Positions 36,747-44,332 of a stretch of 64,000 bases of DNA are shown piece by piece. A model generated the notes under the pieces. The model made no database searches and was not told the origin of the DNA. It worked only from the letters and a program-made list of their open reading frames with translations. A program made the position numbers and the translations under genes. The stretch comes from a virus. The stretch covers positions 41,193 through 105,192 of the IMG/VR virus record IMGVR_UViG_3300035034_001226. One strand, 5' to 3'. Each line of letters opens with the position of its first letter. The stretch's first letter is position 1.

Positions 36747-37512
36747 CGATATAATCTCTCAAGGTATTTATCACTGGTTCCATATCATATGCTTCAGGTT
36801 GGCTATAATTAAATTTACCTAAATCTTCTACTTCTATACGTGATGTGAAATCTATGCATTCAGTAGACGCACCAACCAATTCAAGGTGGTCTAAAAATTT
36901 AGTACCATCACCACCCAACTTATCAGAATGTTTTACCCATACAGCAGGTATTCCGTAAGCATGTGCCAATATCAACCCATGCAATGAACTGCTTATAATG
37001 TACTCACATTGTAATGATTGCTTAACCACATTTAATGGATTCGAATTTAACGGGTTGATAATTTTAACATCAGGATGATCGTACCACCCTGACACCTTTT
37101 CAGTATCAACATAATGTGCAAATATACCATACTTATATTTTATTGGTAAATCAGGGTTATAAATTTGTGGTAGAATCATAGCAGGGTCACCGAATATTTC
37201 AGGACAATTAACACCGGAAGATGTTATCAAATCTCTAGTTCTTCTACCTCTGACACATAGATAGTTTGCATCAGCTTTGATAGGGTCTGTAGTTCTCATG
37301 GAACCACTTCCCCACACAACCGTATTGTTCTCAGCTTTATTTAATATACTTCCAATGCCTATTAATGCTTCACTGTTAAATGGTCTAGAAGTCCAAATTG
37401 TATTATATCCATACAATTCTTTAATTATTAAAGGTGTTAGTATGTCACCAAAATTTCCGGGTGTTGGACCTTTTGGCCACCATGCTTTTATTATATTATT
37501 GTTTACTAACAT
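36739..37512 (-). CDS. Polysaccharide pyruvyltransferase-like protein
   Basis: 257 aa. GNFGDILTPLIIKELYG at the N-terminus, VRGRRTRDLI and FGDPAMILP in the middle, and SSSLHGLILAHAYGIP are hallmarks of PF04230. These enzymes place ketal pyruvate on, or transfer to, cell-surface sugars. Promoter not evident; first gene of a three-gene glycan operon. Confidence 0.85.
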   Translation of the reverse strand: MLVNNNIIKAWWPKGPTPGNFGDILTPLIIKELYGYNTIWTSRPFNSEALIGIGSILNKAENNTVVWGSGSMRTTDPIKADANYLCVRGRRTRDLITSSGVNCPEIFGDPAMILPQIYNPDLPIKYKYGIFAHYVDTEKVSGWYDHPDVKIINPLNSNPLNVVKQSLQCEYIISSSLHGLILAHAYGIPAVWVKHSDKLGGDGTKFLDHLELVGASTECIDFTSRIEVEDLGKFNYSQPEAYDMEPVINTLRDYIDE

Positions 37513-37526
37513 CTTATTCCTATAAC

Positions 37527-37602
37527 TGGTGCAGGTAGATACCTAGCAGTACCAACCTCCCCCTCCAATGGGGGTGCTCTTGCCTATTTGAGCTATACCT
37601 GC
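37527..37602 (-). tRNA. tRNA-Pro(TGG) with non-canonical T-loop
   Basis: Acceptor GCAGGTA/TACCTGC perfect, anticodon ATTGG in a CCCCC/GGGGG stem, A73, CCA. The T-arm is GGTAC-TGCTAG-GTATC: six-base loop with no TTC motif, shared with the next tRNA. Confidence 0.75.
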
Positions 37603-37611
37603 ATTCTAAAT

Positions 37612-37688
37612 TGGCGCGAGTAGATACCTAGCAGTACCATTTCTCCCAGTTCATTGGGAGCGTCCTTACCTATTTAGACTATACTCAC
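37612..37688 (-). tRNA. tRNA-Phe(GAA) with non-canonical T-loop
   Basis: Acceptor GTGAGTA/TACTCGC, anticodon region CTCCCA-ATGAAC-TGGGAG (GAA), G73, CCA. Same GGTAC-TGCTAG-GTATC T-arm as the adjacent Pro tRNA. Confidence 0.7.
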
Positions 37689-37710
37689 TTATTATTCACT
37701 TATTATTCAT

Positions 37711-37785
37711 TGGAGCCACATCTCGGAATCGAACCGAGTTCTCAAGCTTACAAGGCTAGTGCATCGCCAGCAATGCTTATGCGGC
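37711..37785 (-). tRNA. tRNA-Thr(TGT)
   Basis: Anticodon loop CTTGTAA in stem CTAGC/GCTTG, D-stem GCAT/ATGC, T73, encoded CCA. Confidence 0.85.
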
Positions 37786-37799
37786 TAGTATATCATTAT

Positions 37800-38174
37800 T
37801 TATTCGATAAATCCAGCTTTTTTATAAATTTTAATTTTATCAGTATAATCATTTGATATAAATCTTGGGACTGTTGATGTTGGTTCAATATTTAAGTATG
37901 TATAATTCTCTAAAAATTCATCCATTTGATTACCACTACAAACAGTAATCATTTCTATAATTTTTTCACCATCTGTGGTAAGTCTTTCAACCACTATATA
38001 GTAAAGCTTTTCACCAACTTGAAATCTATTATTTACAGATTCAGTAACTTCTTCAAGTGATTAATTATCACCATGTTCTTCCATATTCTCCATCCGCCCA
38101 TCAATAAGATTTTGGATAGTTTCTTCTGTAATTACCTTTGCATTCTGTTTTTCTAATAATTCAAATAGTTCCAT
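37800..38174 (-). pseudogene. Gene interrupted by an in-frame TAA
   Basis: ATG 38174 opens MELFELLEKQNAKVITEE... and stops at TAA (38061-38063) after 37 codons. The same frame then stays open for 87 codons as SLEEVTESVNNRFQVGEKLYYI..., clearly coding, with only a GTG (37994) as a possible restart. One ancestral gene or two fused ones; a nonsense mutation is simplest. No family recognised. Confidence 0.45.
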
Positions 38175-38175
38175 A

Positions 38176-38874
38176 TTACTTAATCCTCAACTTATCGCTA
38201 TTGAATTTAACAATAGTGGTATTTCCCTCAGTATATACTTCAATAGGTGCACTATTATGTACTGAAAAATTTGATGTAATTATCGTAAAAGTTTCAATAT
38301 CATCAAAATTTAAATCATGTTCTTGTGGAATTTTTAATATCCCAATATATTCACTGCTGGCAGTTTCGTCATCATTACATAGTGAAATGCTTACCACATC
38401 AGTTGACTTCACTATAAGATCATATATGGTTAAATACGTATAATTGATAATTTGTTTTTGCATTACCGGGTCAGATGGGTCTTTACTCCTCATAGTTGCC
38501 GAAAACTTTACAATATTGGACGCATTTCCTTCACCTTCTAAACTGCCAATAAATCCATTTTCAGTAAGATTATGTTTAATTAACCCCTGCAATACTTTCC
38601 ACCTACCATCAGGGTCATCTTTATAATTGGCAGTTTCTGCAAATTCTAATGCTTCTACTGGAACCTTCATATTAAGATTAATAAATAGTTTATCTTCATC
38701 ATAATAAGGGAATTCTGGAAACATTTTTTCATAATCACATAAATCTGAAATATTTTGCTGTTGTTCTTTAGAAAGTAAAACTTTTATTGACTCATTTGTA
38801 TATGACGACTTTATATCAATTTTATATTTCATATAATCATCAGGCATCTCAGTGTTATTCTCACTAGTATTCAT
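38176..38874 (-). CDS. Late hypothetical protein, 232 aa
   Basis: Acidic with Thr/Ser-rich strands (FTIITSNFSVHNSAPIEVYT). GGAG SD and a TATAAATA late box (38893-38900) immediately upstream suggest a structural or assembly protein. No family recognised. Confidence 0.6.
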   Translation of the reverse strand: MNTSENNTEMPDDYMKYKIDIKSSYTNESIKVLLSKEQQQNISDLCDYEKMFPEFPYYDEDKLFINLNMKVPVEALEFAETANYKDDPDGRWKVLQGLIKHNLTENGFIGSLEGEGNASNIVKFSATMRSKDPSDPVMQKQIINYTYLTIYDLIVKSTDVVSISLCNDDETASSEYIGILKIPQEHDLNFDDIETFTIITSNFSVHNSAPIEVYTEGNTTIVKFNSDKLRIK

Positions 38875-38892
38875 ATTATCTCCATATTTTAC

Positions 38893-38900
38893 TATTTATA
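38893..38900 (-). promoter_or_regulatory. Late promoter TATAAATA
   Basis: Exact T4-type late box, 18 nt before the start codon. Confidence 0.6.
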
Positions 38901-38923
38901 TAGTAAAAAAATGCTTGAGCTTT

Positions 38924-38998
38924 TGGCTGGCCCACTAGGTTTCGAACCTAGACTCCAAGGATCAGAACCTTGTACACTACCAGTTATGTTACAGGCCA
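38924..38998 (-). tRNA. tRNA-Gln(CTG)
   Basis: Anticodon loop TTCTGAT in stem CAAGG/CCTTG, T1-A72, G73, encoded CCA. Confidence 0.9.
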
Positions 38999-39024
38999 AT
39001 ATTTTTTTAATAATTTCATAAACT

Positions 39025-39032
39025 AATAAATA
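39025..39032 (+). promoter_or_regulatory. Late-type promoter box
   Basis: AATAAATA on the plus strand ahead of the secreted-protein gene. Confidence 0.45.
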
Positions 39033-39089
39033 ATACCATTGATGTGTCACATCAATGCATAAAATTCTAATAAAATAAAAGGTAAAAAA

Positions 39090-39781
39090 ATGAAAAAATT
39101 ATATTAACAATCTCAATGATTGTTGTAACAATGATGTCTTTTCAAGCATCTGCTTGGACTACCCCAATTTATGGTGGTGTACTGTGGCATTATGGTAACA
39201 TTGTAAACTATAACGTACACCAATCTGGTGATTATGTAGAGGTTGATCTACAATTTCGAACACATGTTGCTGATATTGATCCGTTATTAAAGGATTGGAA
39301 ACTATTGATACGACCAAATATTACCATCAATGGTGTTGTAACAACTCTTTCACAGTGGCCATTTTCTGCGTTTGAGAATCTTGAATTGCAACCGAATGGA
39401 AAATATGGATTTATTACTGCATTTAAACCATTTAATAATCCAGAAAGGGTTTATCTACCACAGAATTCAGACCCTGTTACAATTTGTGCCAACCCTAGTG
39501 ATAGCTATGTGGCATTGAATGAATTGACAGGTAATGGATATTATGAGCATCGTAGTGGTGGTTCTACCCCTACAGTGTACGGTAATAGCGTGAATACTGT
39601 ATATTGGACACAAAGTGGTTATTGTGCAACATTTCAACGTGTTGGTTACGACGAGCCACCTGTTATTGAGCCAGAAGAACCAACTCCACCTAATGATCCA
39701 TATGTGCCATCTCCACCACCACCACCAACCCCACCATTTCCGGGTTGTGATCCAGCAAATGGACAATATGCAAGTTGTTAA
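39090..39781 (+). CDS. Secreted protein gene with a signal-peptide frameshift
   Basis: The body (from about 39115) reads SMIVVTMMSFQASAW..., the end of a signal peptide. About 185 residues of beta-rich sequence follow, then a Pro-rich tail (EPTPPNDPYVPSPPPPP) with two Cys near the end. The true start is probably ATG 39090 (SD AAAGG), but a run of six As puts it out of frame. One more A would give MKKIILTISM, a perfect signal peptide. A late box and a strong terminator flank the gene. It may be an outer-membrane or periplasmic effector. Confidence 0.6.
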
Positions 39782-39793
39782 CTTGTAATTCTT

Positions 39794-39818
39794 AAAGGAC
39801 TCTTCGGAGTCCTTTTTT
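39794..39818 (+). terminator. Rho-independent terminator
   Basis: AAAGGACTC-TTCG-GAGTCCTTT followed by six Ts, right after the secreted-protein gene. Confidence 0.9.
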
Positions 39819-39849
39819 AGCTATCAAGAAATATTTCTAATAATTAATT

Positions 39850-39913
39850 ATGTGGGTGGTAATATTTTTGACCTTTACTCTTACAATCGGGACGGTCAGG
39901 CGAGTACCCACAT
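39850..39913. other. Closed structured element
   Basis: ATGTGGGT/ACCCACAT encloses 48 nt between convergent genes. It could be a small RNA or a terminator-like barrier. Confidence 0.4.
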
Positions 39914-39923
39914 ACTAATTTAC

Positions 39924-40256
39924 TTATGCTGCGTAAAAAAACTTTACACCATTCACTGATGTGTTGTTATTAATAGCAACAGATATTTTCTTTACTTCAA
40001 CATTAAGCGTTTCAGCGGCATGTTTTTTATTGTCATACCTTCCAACAAAACGACCTTGTTCATCACGAACAATTAAAGGTAGAGTGTGCATAATTCTACA
40101 AAACACGCTACGATTGTATATGGCATATTCACCGAAATCATACACCGATTCGTTTTTTGATAACTTTTCACTTACCGTTTTAAAGCGTTCTGACGCATAT
40201 TCAGTCCCAATATATCTTCCTTCATCAAAGGCTTCTTTAACTAATTCTTTATACAT
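39924..40256 (-). CDS. NUMOD1-like DNA-binding protein
   Basis: 110 aa. RFVGRYDNKKHAAETLNV, then KISVAINNNTSVNGVKFF, follow the helix-turn-helix of NUMOD1/IENR1 modules that guide homing endonucleases. No nuclease domain is present, so this is a remnant or a stand-alone DNA-binding protein. Confidence 0.6.
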   Translation of the reverse strand: MYKELVKEAFDEGRYIGTEYASERFKTVSEKLSKNESVYDFGEYAIYNRSVFCRIMHTLPLIVRDEQGRFVGRYDNKKHAAETLNVEVKKISVAINNNTSVNGVKFFYAA

Positions 40257-40328
40257 TTGTATTTTTCTCTAAATTTAAAAGAAGTATTATATCACAACCT
40301 ATAATATAATCAAGCATATAATGGTATT

Positions 40329-40406
40329 TGGCTACCCCGGAAGGATTCGAACCTTCAACACCCAGAATCAAAATCTGGTGCTCTACCAAGATTGAGCTAC
40401 GAGGCA
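40329..40406 (-). tRNA. tRNA-Gln(TTG)
   Basis: Anticodon loop TTTTGAT in stem CCAGA/TCTGG, G73, encoded CCA. Confidence 0.9.
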
Positions 40407-40426
40407 TCATTGTGTAATTGGTGGGT

Positions 40427-40581
40427 GTCTGAATTTGGCATGGTTGCTACTCCATGATCTTGCCACATAGTGCGACATGTTTTCTCAGTAAGGGTTTAGT
40501 TGTTACACAGTGTGAGGTGATCAGCCAATTTGCATAACATACCTTACCTACTTAGCAATCTTTAAACTACTCTATTCAGAC
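40427..40581 (-). ncRNA. Two-copy structured RNA element, copy 2
   Basis: GTCTGAAT/ATTCAGAC closes a 155-nt element. On the minus strand it carries TAGTTTAAAGATT, TGAGAAA and AAGATCATGGAGTAG..ACCAT in the same order as copy 1 at 24.6 kb. It lies between tRNA-Leu and tRNA-Gln. Confidence 0.6.
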
Positions 40582-40590
40582 TTACCCGTT

Positions 40591-40667
40591 TGGTAGCCAA
40601 GGTGGGAGTCGAACCCACAATCACCAGCTTCTAAAGCTGATAGCGATGCCAGTTTGCTTACTCGGCC
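40591..40667 (-). tRNA. Class I tRNA with Leu(TAG) anticodon
   Basis: Anticodon loop TTTAGAA in stem TCAGC/GCTGG, short variable loop, D-arm TAAGCAAACTGGCATCGCT, A73, CCA. Third of a related trio. Confidence 0.75.
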
Positions 40668-40680
40668 ATTGTTAATAAAT

Positions 40681-40776
40681 GAATATGATTCTGTACCTTA
40701 CCTTTAATGATTCAGGTTGGCTATACCCTACAGATAGGCTCTACGGTAGTCCCGTAAATTTTACCAGCTCATATTC
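40681..40776 (-). ncRNA. Closed structured element between tRNAs
   Basis: GAATATGA/TCATATTC encloses about 80 nt of mixed-GC sequence with ACTACCGTAGAGCC-type pairing. Adjacent to tRNA-Leu on the same strand. Function unknown. Confidence 0.45.
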
Positions 40777-40780
40777 AAAA

Positions 40781-40957
40781 TTAATAATATAGTTCATCTA
40801 TCATGTCTGATGCAATATCGGATGTGATTTCTCCTGCTACTACTCTGTCAATAATTGATATAATTTTATCATCTCTACCTTGAGATGATGATCCATGAAT
40901 ATGACAATCTGGGTATTCCGCAATAAATGGACCACCAATTTTATAACACTCACACAT
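40781..40957 (-). CDS. Small protein, 58 aa
   Basis: ATG 40957 with AAGGA upstream: MCECYKIGGPFIAEYPDCHI, then a helical SIIDRVVAGEITSDIASDMI tail. The CxC start and HIHG suggest metal binding. Not recognised. Confidence 0.55.
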   Translation of the reverse strand: MCECYKIGGPFIAEYPDCHIHGSSSQGRDDKIISIIDRVVAGEITSDIASDMIDELYY

Positions 40958-40976
40958 AATATATCCTTATTAAATT

Positions 40977-41054
40977 TGGTCAGAGTGACAGGATTCGAAC
41001 CTGCATATACCTCCATCCAAGGGAGGACGATAACCTGATTTTCGTTACACTCTG
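40977..41054 (-). tRNA. tRNA-Pro(TGG), second copy
   Basis: Anticodon loop CTTGGAT in stem CCTCC/GGAGG, canonical TTCGAAT T-loop, A73, CCA. Confidence 0.85.
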
Positions 41055-41060
41055 TAATAC

Positions 41061-41318
41061 TTATTCTTTTTTAGACTGTTTATCAAACCAATCAAAAAAT
41101 TCTGAATTATCTTCTAAAAAATTATTATATCTGCCAATTGTAGTTCGGTATTGTAGAAGAACTTTTATGGCATTAATCTGATCAATTGCCAAATTAAAAT
41201 CTAATTTATGTACATTTTTATGTTGCATTGTTTCTGATATATTAAAAAAATCTTCTAATAATGCAGCTAATCCTATTTTTTCAGATTGTGTACAATCTAA
41301 ATCAATGTTGATATTCAT
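41061..41318 (-). CDS. Hypothetical protein, 85 aa
   Basis: Helical: LAALLEDFFNISETMQHKNV, then DQINAIKVLLQYRTT. It starts just downstream of the LemA gene in the same direction (9-nt gap), perhaps part of that operon. Not recognised. Confidence 0.5.
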   Translation of the reverse strand: MNINIDLDCTQSEKIGLAALLEDFFNISETMQHKNVHKLDFNLAIDQINAIKVLLQYRTTIGRYNNFLEDNSEFFDWFDKQSKKE

Positions 41319-41326
41319 ATTTACCT

Positions 41327-41881
41327 CTAACGTGTTATAAGGGTTATACCCTCATCTATACCTGTTTCAAACGTCTTCTTAGCATGTGATGATGTAATGG
41401 TCTTATAATCATCCAAGTTAATATTTGGATATCCTGCAAAACCTAACCACATGCCACCCCAAAAATTACCCATTGCCACTTCATATGTTCGCTTGTGATC
41501 AATAAATCTGCTTTGATGGTTCTCAAATTTATTACGTCCAGCTTCCATCATTCTCTGAAGTTGAATGTATGTTTCTTGGTTTAGATTGGGATTTTGTTCC
41601 TTGATCCACTGCATTGAAGCCTGAGAACCATCTGAACCATATCGTGCATCAAGAGAACCAGTAAATAATTCTACCAAGTCATCTGTTTGCATACCCGGAA
41701 CCTGTGCAGCTTCTTTAATTTTCAAACTGTACTGTCCAAGGATATTTTGAAGGTTTTCATATTCGTATACAATACCCTTCTCACTTTTATTTCCAAGATT
41801 ATGATATGTTACATAACTTGAAAAACATACAATCAAAATAAGTGACACAATTCCTAATGATGCTAATACTTTAATGTTCAT
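41327..41881 (-). CDS. LemA-family protein
   Basis: 184 aa. One N-terminal membrane helix (VLASLGIVSLILIVCFSSYV) is followed by YENLQNILGQYSLKIKE and MQWIKEQNPNLNQETYIQLQ, then GYPNINLDDY near the end. This is the LemA layout, lipoprotein- or membrane-anchored four-helix bundle. It lies directly after a TPM-domain gene, the classic bacterial lemA-ygcG pairing. Role unknown; rarely reported in phages. Stop is TAG followed two codons later by TAA. Confidence 0.8.
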   Translation of the reverse strand: MNIKVLASLGIVSLILIVCFSSYVTYHNLGNKSEKGIVYEYENLQNILGQYSLKIKEAAQVPGMQTDDLVELFTGSLDARYGSDGSQASMQWIKEQNPNLNQETYIQLQRMMEAGRNKFENHQSRFIDHKRTYEVAMGNFWGGMWLGFAGYPNINLDDYKTITSSHAKKTFETGIDEGITLITR

Positions 41882-41884
41882 AGT

Positions 41885-43042
41885 TTATCTCCTATTTTTA
41901 AACTTGCGGAGATTATACCCATCAAGATTACCAATGTCAACCCTTGTAAAGATAATAGATAATAATAGACTGCAAATAATACCCACTATGCTCATAATTA
42001 CAATTGCAGTGGTTGATGGTGTTACCTGAGAACCCAAATATTCAAATTCTTTCATACTAATGCGATCAAATAATAAATCAGTATTAGCTTCCATAACTGT
42101 TGCAAGTACATCAGGATCGAATTTTTGAACATTTAATAATGCATCACGTAGTGTGACATTATACACTTCATTCCCCATGTTACCGGCAAATGTCATAACG
42201 TCAGCCCATATGATTTTTTCACCATCTATGCCTAAGAAAATTACAGCGTCATTTTTCTTTGCACCAATCCATTCTGATTCAACTGCATACCTATATGATG
42301 GGTCTGAAATATTAGTCACAATAACAATAAAGTTAACTTGTTTTTTTGGTGCCAGTTCTATTAATGATACATTAAGTAACATATTCAATCTATCCCTGTC
42401 CGGTTTACTTATACCAGAATTAACATTTAGAACTCTATTTATTTTATACTTAGATCGTACTCTTGGATATGATGGAATTAACCCCTCAAAAGAATTTAAT
42501 AATGTTGATGGGTTGATGATACTATCAGGAACAGCTTTAACATAATTAGTATATGTTTCTTCTTTGCTAGCTGGTTCTCCCACTATACAGTCAGTATATG
42601 ATTGAGGATCAGGTTCATTATATACCCTTCTACTACCCCTATCCAAATGTTTAAATGTGATTTCTTCATTGACAAATCCATAATTGGCATCAGCTTTCCA
42701 ATGAACAGTATATCTATCCTCATAACATGTAGAACAAGTGGTAGAACAACTTCTATTTTTTCCACTACCTGAACATGTTTCGTAGCAATTACATTCATAA
42801 CTTCTCGTGTATTCACCATGCACACGATCCTTAGAGATAATTTTACCGTTCCATATTTCTGTATCATCAGTCTGGCTTGTAATACTAATATAATAACTTC
42901 CTGATACTATTAGTATCACAATCACAATATTAATTACAATCTCTAATATATTCAATGATTTTTGAAAAAACATTTTCATAATTAGTGGAATTGATAATGG
43001 TACCAATAACAGTAGTGCTAACGTCCCAATACTTCCTATCAT
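41885..43042 (-). CDS. TPM-domain membrane protein (YgcG/MOLO-1-like)
   Basis: 385 aa from ATG 43042, where AGGAG precedes; the longer frame enters tRNA-Tyr. Two membrane helices near the N-terminus (IGTLALLLLVPLSI and INIVIVILIVSG), a Cys-rich extracytoplasmic patch (CNCYETCSGSGKNRSC), a TPM domain (VNFIVIVTNISDPSYRYAV, KKNDAVIFLGIDGEKIIWAD) and a C-terminal helix. Partner of LemA. In bacteria such pairs act in the envelope; a phage copy may modify host envelope stress. Confidence 0.75.
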   Translation of the reverse strand: MIGSIGTLALLLLVPLSIPLIMKMFFQKSLNILEIVINIVIVILIVSGSYYISITSQTDDTEIWNGKIISKDRVHGEYTRSYECNCYETCSGSGKNRSCSTTCSTCYEDRYTVHWKADANYGFVNEEITFKHLDRGSRRVYNEPDPQSYTDCIVGEPASKEETYTNYVKAVPDSIINPSTLLNSFEGLIPSYPRVRSKYKINRVLNVNSGISKPDRDRLNMLLNVSLIELAPKKQVNFIVIVTNISDPSYRYAVESEWIGAKKNDAVIFLGIDGEKIIWADVMTFAGNMGNEVYNVTLRDALLNVQKFDPDVLATVMEANTDLLFDRISMKEFEYLGSQVTPSTTAIVIMSIVGIICSLLLSIIFTRVDIGNLDGYNLRKFKNRR

Positions 43043-43097
43043 AATTTTACTCCTATGTAAAATTTCATTATACGATAGATTTTTAATAAAGTCAAAT

Positions 43098-43172
43098 TGG
43101 TGGGGGCCGTAGGATTCGAACCTACATGTCTCTGATTTACAGTCAGATGCTTCCCAATCACGCCACACCCCC
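43098..43172 (-). tRNA. tRNA-Tyr(GTA)
   Basis: Anticodon loop CTGTAAA in stem TCTGA/TCAGA, A73, encoded CCA. Variable loop is short (GACAT), unlike bacterial Tyr tRNAs, which are class II. Confidence 0.8.
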
Positions 43173-43193
43173 GATATTCTTTTAATTTAATAT

Positions 43194-43481
43194 TTAACTG
43201 TTATAGTTAATAGTTTTTCTATCTCTGCATAAATTGCGTTCTTGAACTGTTACACCTACATGCTTTTCTGCTATTAACATAGCCTCGTCTAAAGAACGTG
43301 TAGCGTTGACGTGTTCACGCTCTTGGCGATAAAAGTCATCTGAATCATCATATTTAAAAACTACATTTGAATTAGTCAGTGCATCTGTGATGATACGAGC
43401 TATTGCAGATTTACCTGAACCTGAACTGCCAGCAATTACTACCAGTACCTGACCCCTTTTCATACCTACATTATTTCCCAT
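43194..43481 (-). CDS. Small P-loop kinase-like protein, 95 aa
   Basis: ATG 43481 (MGNNVGMKRGQ) with GGAG upstream. LVVIAGSSGSGKSAIARIIT is a Walker A loop, and VVFKYDDSDDFYRQEREH could be a substrate or Walker B region. Too short for a complete kinase, perhaps a truncated uridine/AAA-type kinase. Confidence 0.65.
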   Translation of the reverse strand: MGNNVGMKRGQVLVVIAGSSGSGKSAIARIITDALTNSNVVFKYDDSDDFYRQEREHVNATRSLDEAMLIAEKHVGVTVQERNLCRDRKTINYNS

Positions 43482-43547
43482 GATATTCTCCAATAAAAAT
43501 TAAGTATACACGATATAATGAGTTATTACAACATGAATTACATTATT

Positions 43548-43639
43548 TGGAGCCGAGGGTAGGAATCGAACCTACATTGTGCGACAGGCATCACCCAACA
43601 CTATTATGGATTCTAGAGTACCAATACTCATCTCTCGAC
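43548..43639 (-). tRNA. Class II tRNA-like gene, anticodon unclear
   Basis: GTCGAGA/CCTCGGC acceptor, D-arm GAGT/ACTC with loop ATTGGT, perfect T-arm GTAGG/CCTAC, T73 and CCA. The anticodon stem is poorly paired (CCA...TGG) and a long variable region GATGCCTGTCGCAC is present. Possibly a degenerate Ser or Leu tRNA. Confidence 0.45.
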
Positions 43640-43678
43640 ATAAAAACCTAATTACTGCATTACATGATAACCTAAAAT

Positions 43679-43755
43679 TGGTGCATCCAGTTGGATTCGA
43701 ACCAACGTCTTCAGGGCTTCAACCTAACGCTAAACCAGAACTCAGCTATGGATGC
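43679..43755 (-). tRNA. tRNA-Phe(GAA), second copy
   Basis: Anticodon loop TTGAAGC in stem TTAGG/CCTGA, canonical TTCGAAT T-loop, A73, CCA. Confidence 0.85.
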
Positions 43756-43791
43756 AAATGAATGGTGATTTATTTCACTGACCATCGGCAG

Positions 43792-43950
43792 ATACCTTTT
43801 TGGTGAAAGGTATTTTTTCAGAGGCGACAGTGTTAGCTGATGTTCCCTCGTGGCTGGCGACAGCATTACCACATACTGTCGAGTTCCGTTATATGAGTTG
43901 GGGCATTTCAGCACTTGCACCACCGTTTGGTTTTGGTGGGGAACTCGTGG
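43792..43950. other. GC-rich element with nested hairpins
   Basis: Around 50% GC in an AT-rich genome. ATACCTTT/AAAGGTAT followed by six Ts forms a plus-strand terminator (43792-43818). Then CGACAG/CTGTCG (43858-43881) and CGAGTTCC/GGAACTCG (43880-43947) enclose CACC/GGTG. A plus-strand reading frame with no SD spans it, continuous with an upstream 14-codon ORF if -1 slippage occurs at the T run. RNA role or protein is undecided. Confidence 0.45.
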
Positions 43951-43979
43951 TTCCATTTCATATAACCCAATTTTAAAGC

Positions 43980-44007
43980 AAAAAAAAGCGGCTTTATTAG
44001 CCGCTTT
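43980..44007 (-). terminator. Rho-independent terminator
   Basis: GCGGCT-AATAA-AGCCGC followed by eight Ts on the minus strand, ending the unit that starts at 44298. Confidence 0.9.
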
Positions 44008-44035
44008 CTTTGGAATTTCTTACTGGTCCTTGTAT

Positions 44036-44173
44036 CTAAATTGGACCTACTCCTTTGAAAGCGGATGAGATACTATCATAATTATTCGGCACAATAGTAG
44101 CCCGTTGCGAGAGTATCTCTGTCGCAATGTGTGCTAATCTAAATTGTTTCGAACTTACTGCTGTATTCATCAT
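44036..44173 (-). CDS. Small protein, 45 aa, in its own transcription unit
   Basis: ATG 44173 (MMNTAVSSKQFRLAHIATEI), preceded by AAAGAG, ends in TAG. Promoter 44305-44332 and a strong terminator bracket it, leaving a 125-nt leader with a GACAGT/ACTGTC hairpin. Amphipathic helix in the middle. No family recognised. Confidence 0.5.
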   Translation of the reverse strand: MMNTAVSSKQFRLAHIATEILSQRATIVPNNYDSISSAFKGVGPI

Positions 44174-44304
44174 TTTTCTCTTTTAATTTTATTTGACAGT
44201 ATAAACTGTCTGTTTCATTTATTTATTTATACATCTTACAATATTTTTTTTATTAAGTCAACAAATATTGTAAAACTATTTATATCTCTTGTTGAGATGT
44301 GCGT

Positions 44305-44332
44305 AGTATACCACTTATTTATACAGTGTCAA
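44305..44332 (-). promoter_or_regulatory. Sigma-70 promoter
   Basis: TTGACA, 16-nt spacer, TATACT; overlaps the stop codon of the AAA ATPase gene. Confidence 0.7.

Noticed and set aside
43043-43168. Longer start for the TPM-domain gene
   Set aside because: The extension is tRNA-Tyr sequence; ATG 43042 has AGGAG at good distance.
43711-43956. 81-codon minus-strand ORF
   Set aside because: Its C-terminus runs through tRNA-Phe and it covers the nested-hairpin element; no SD.
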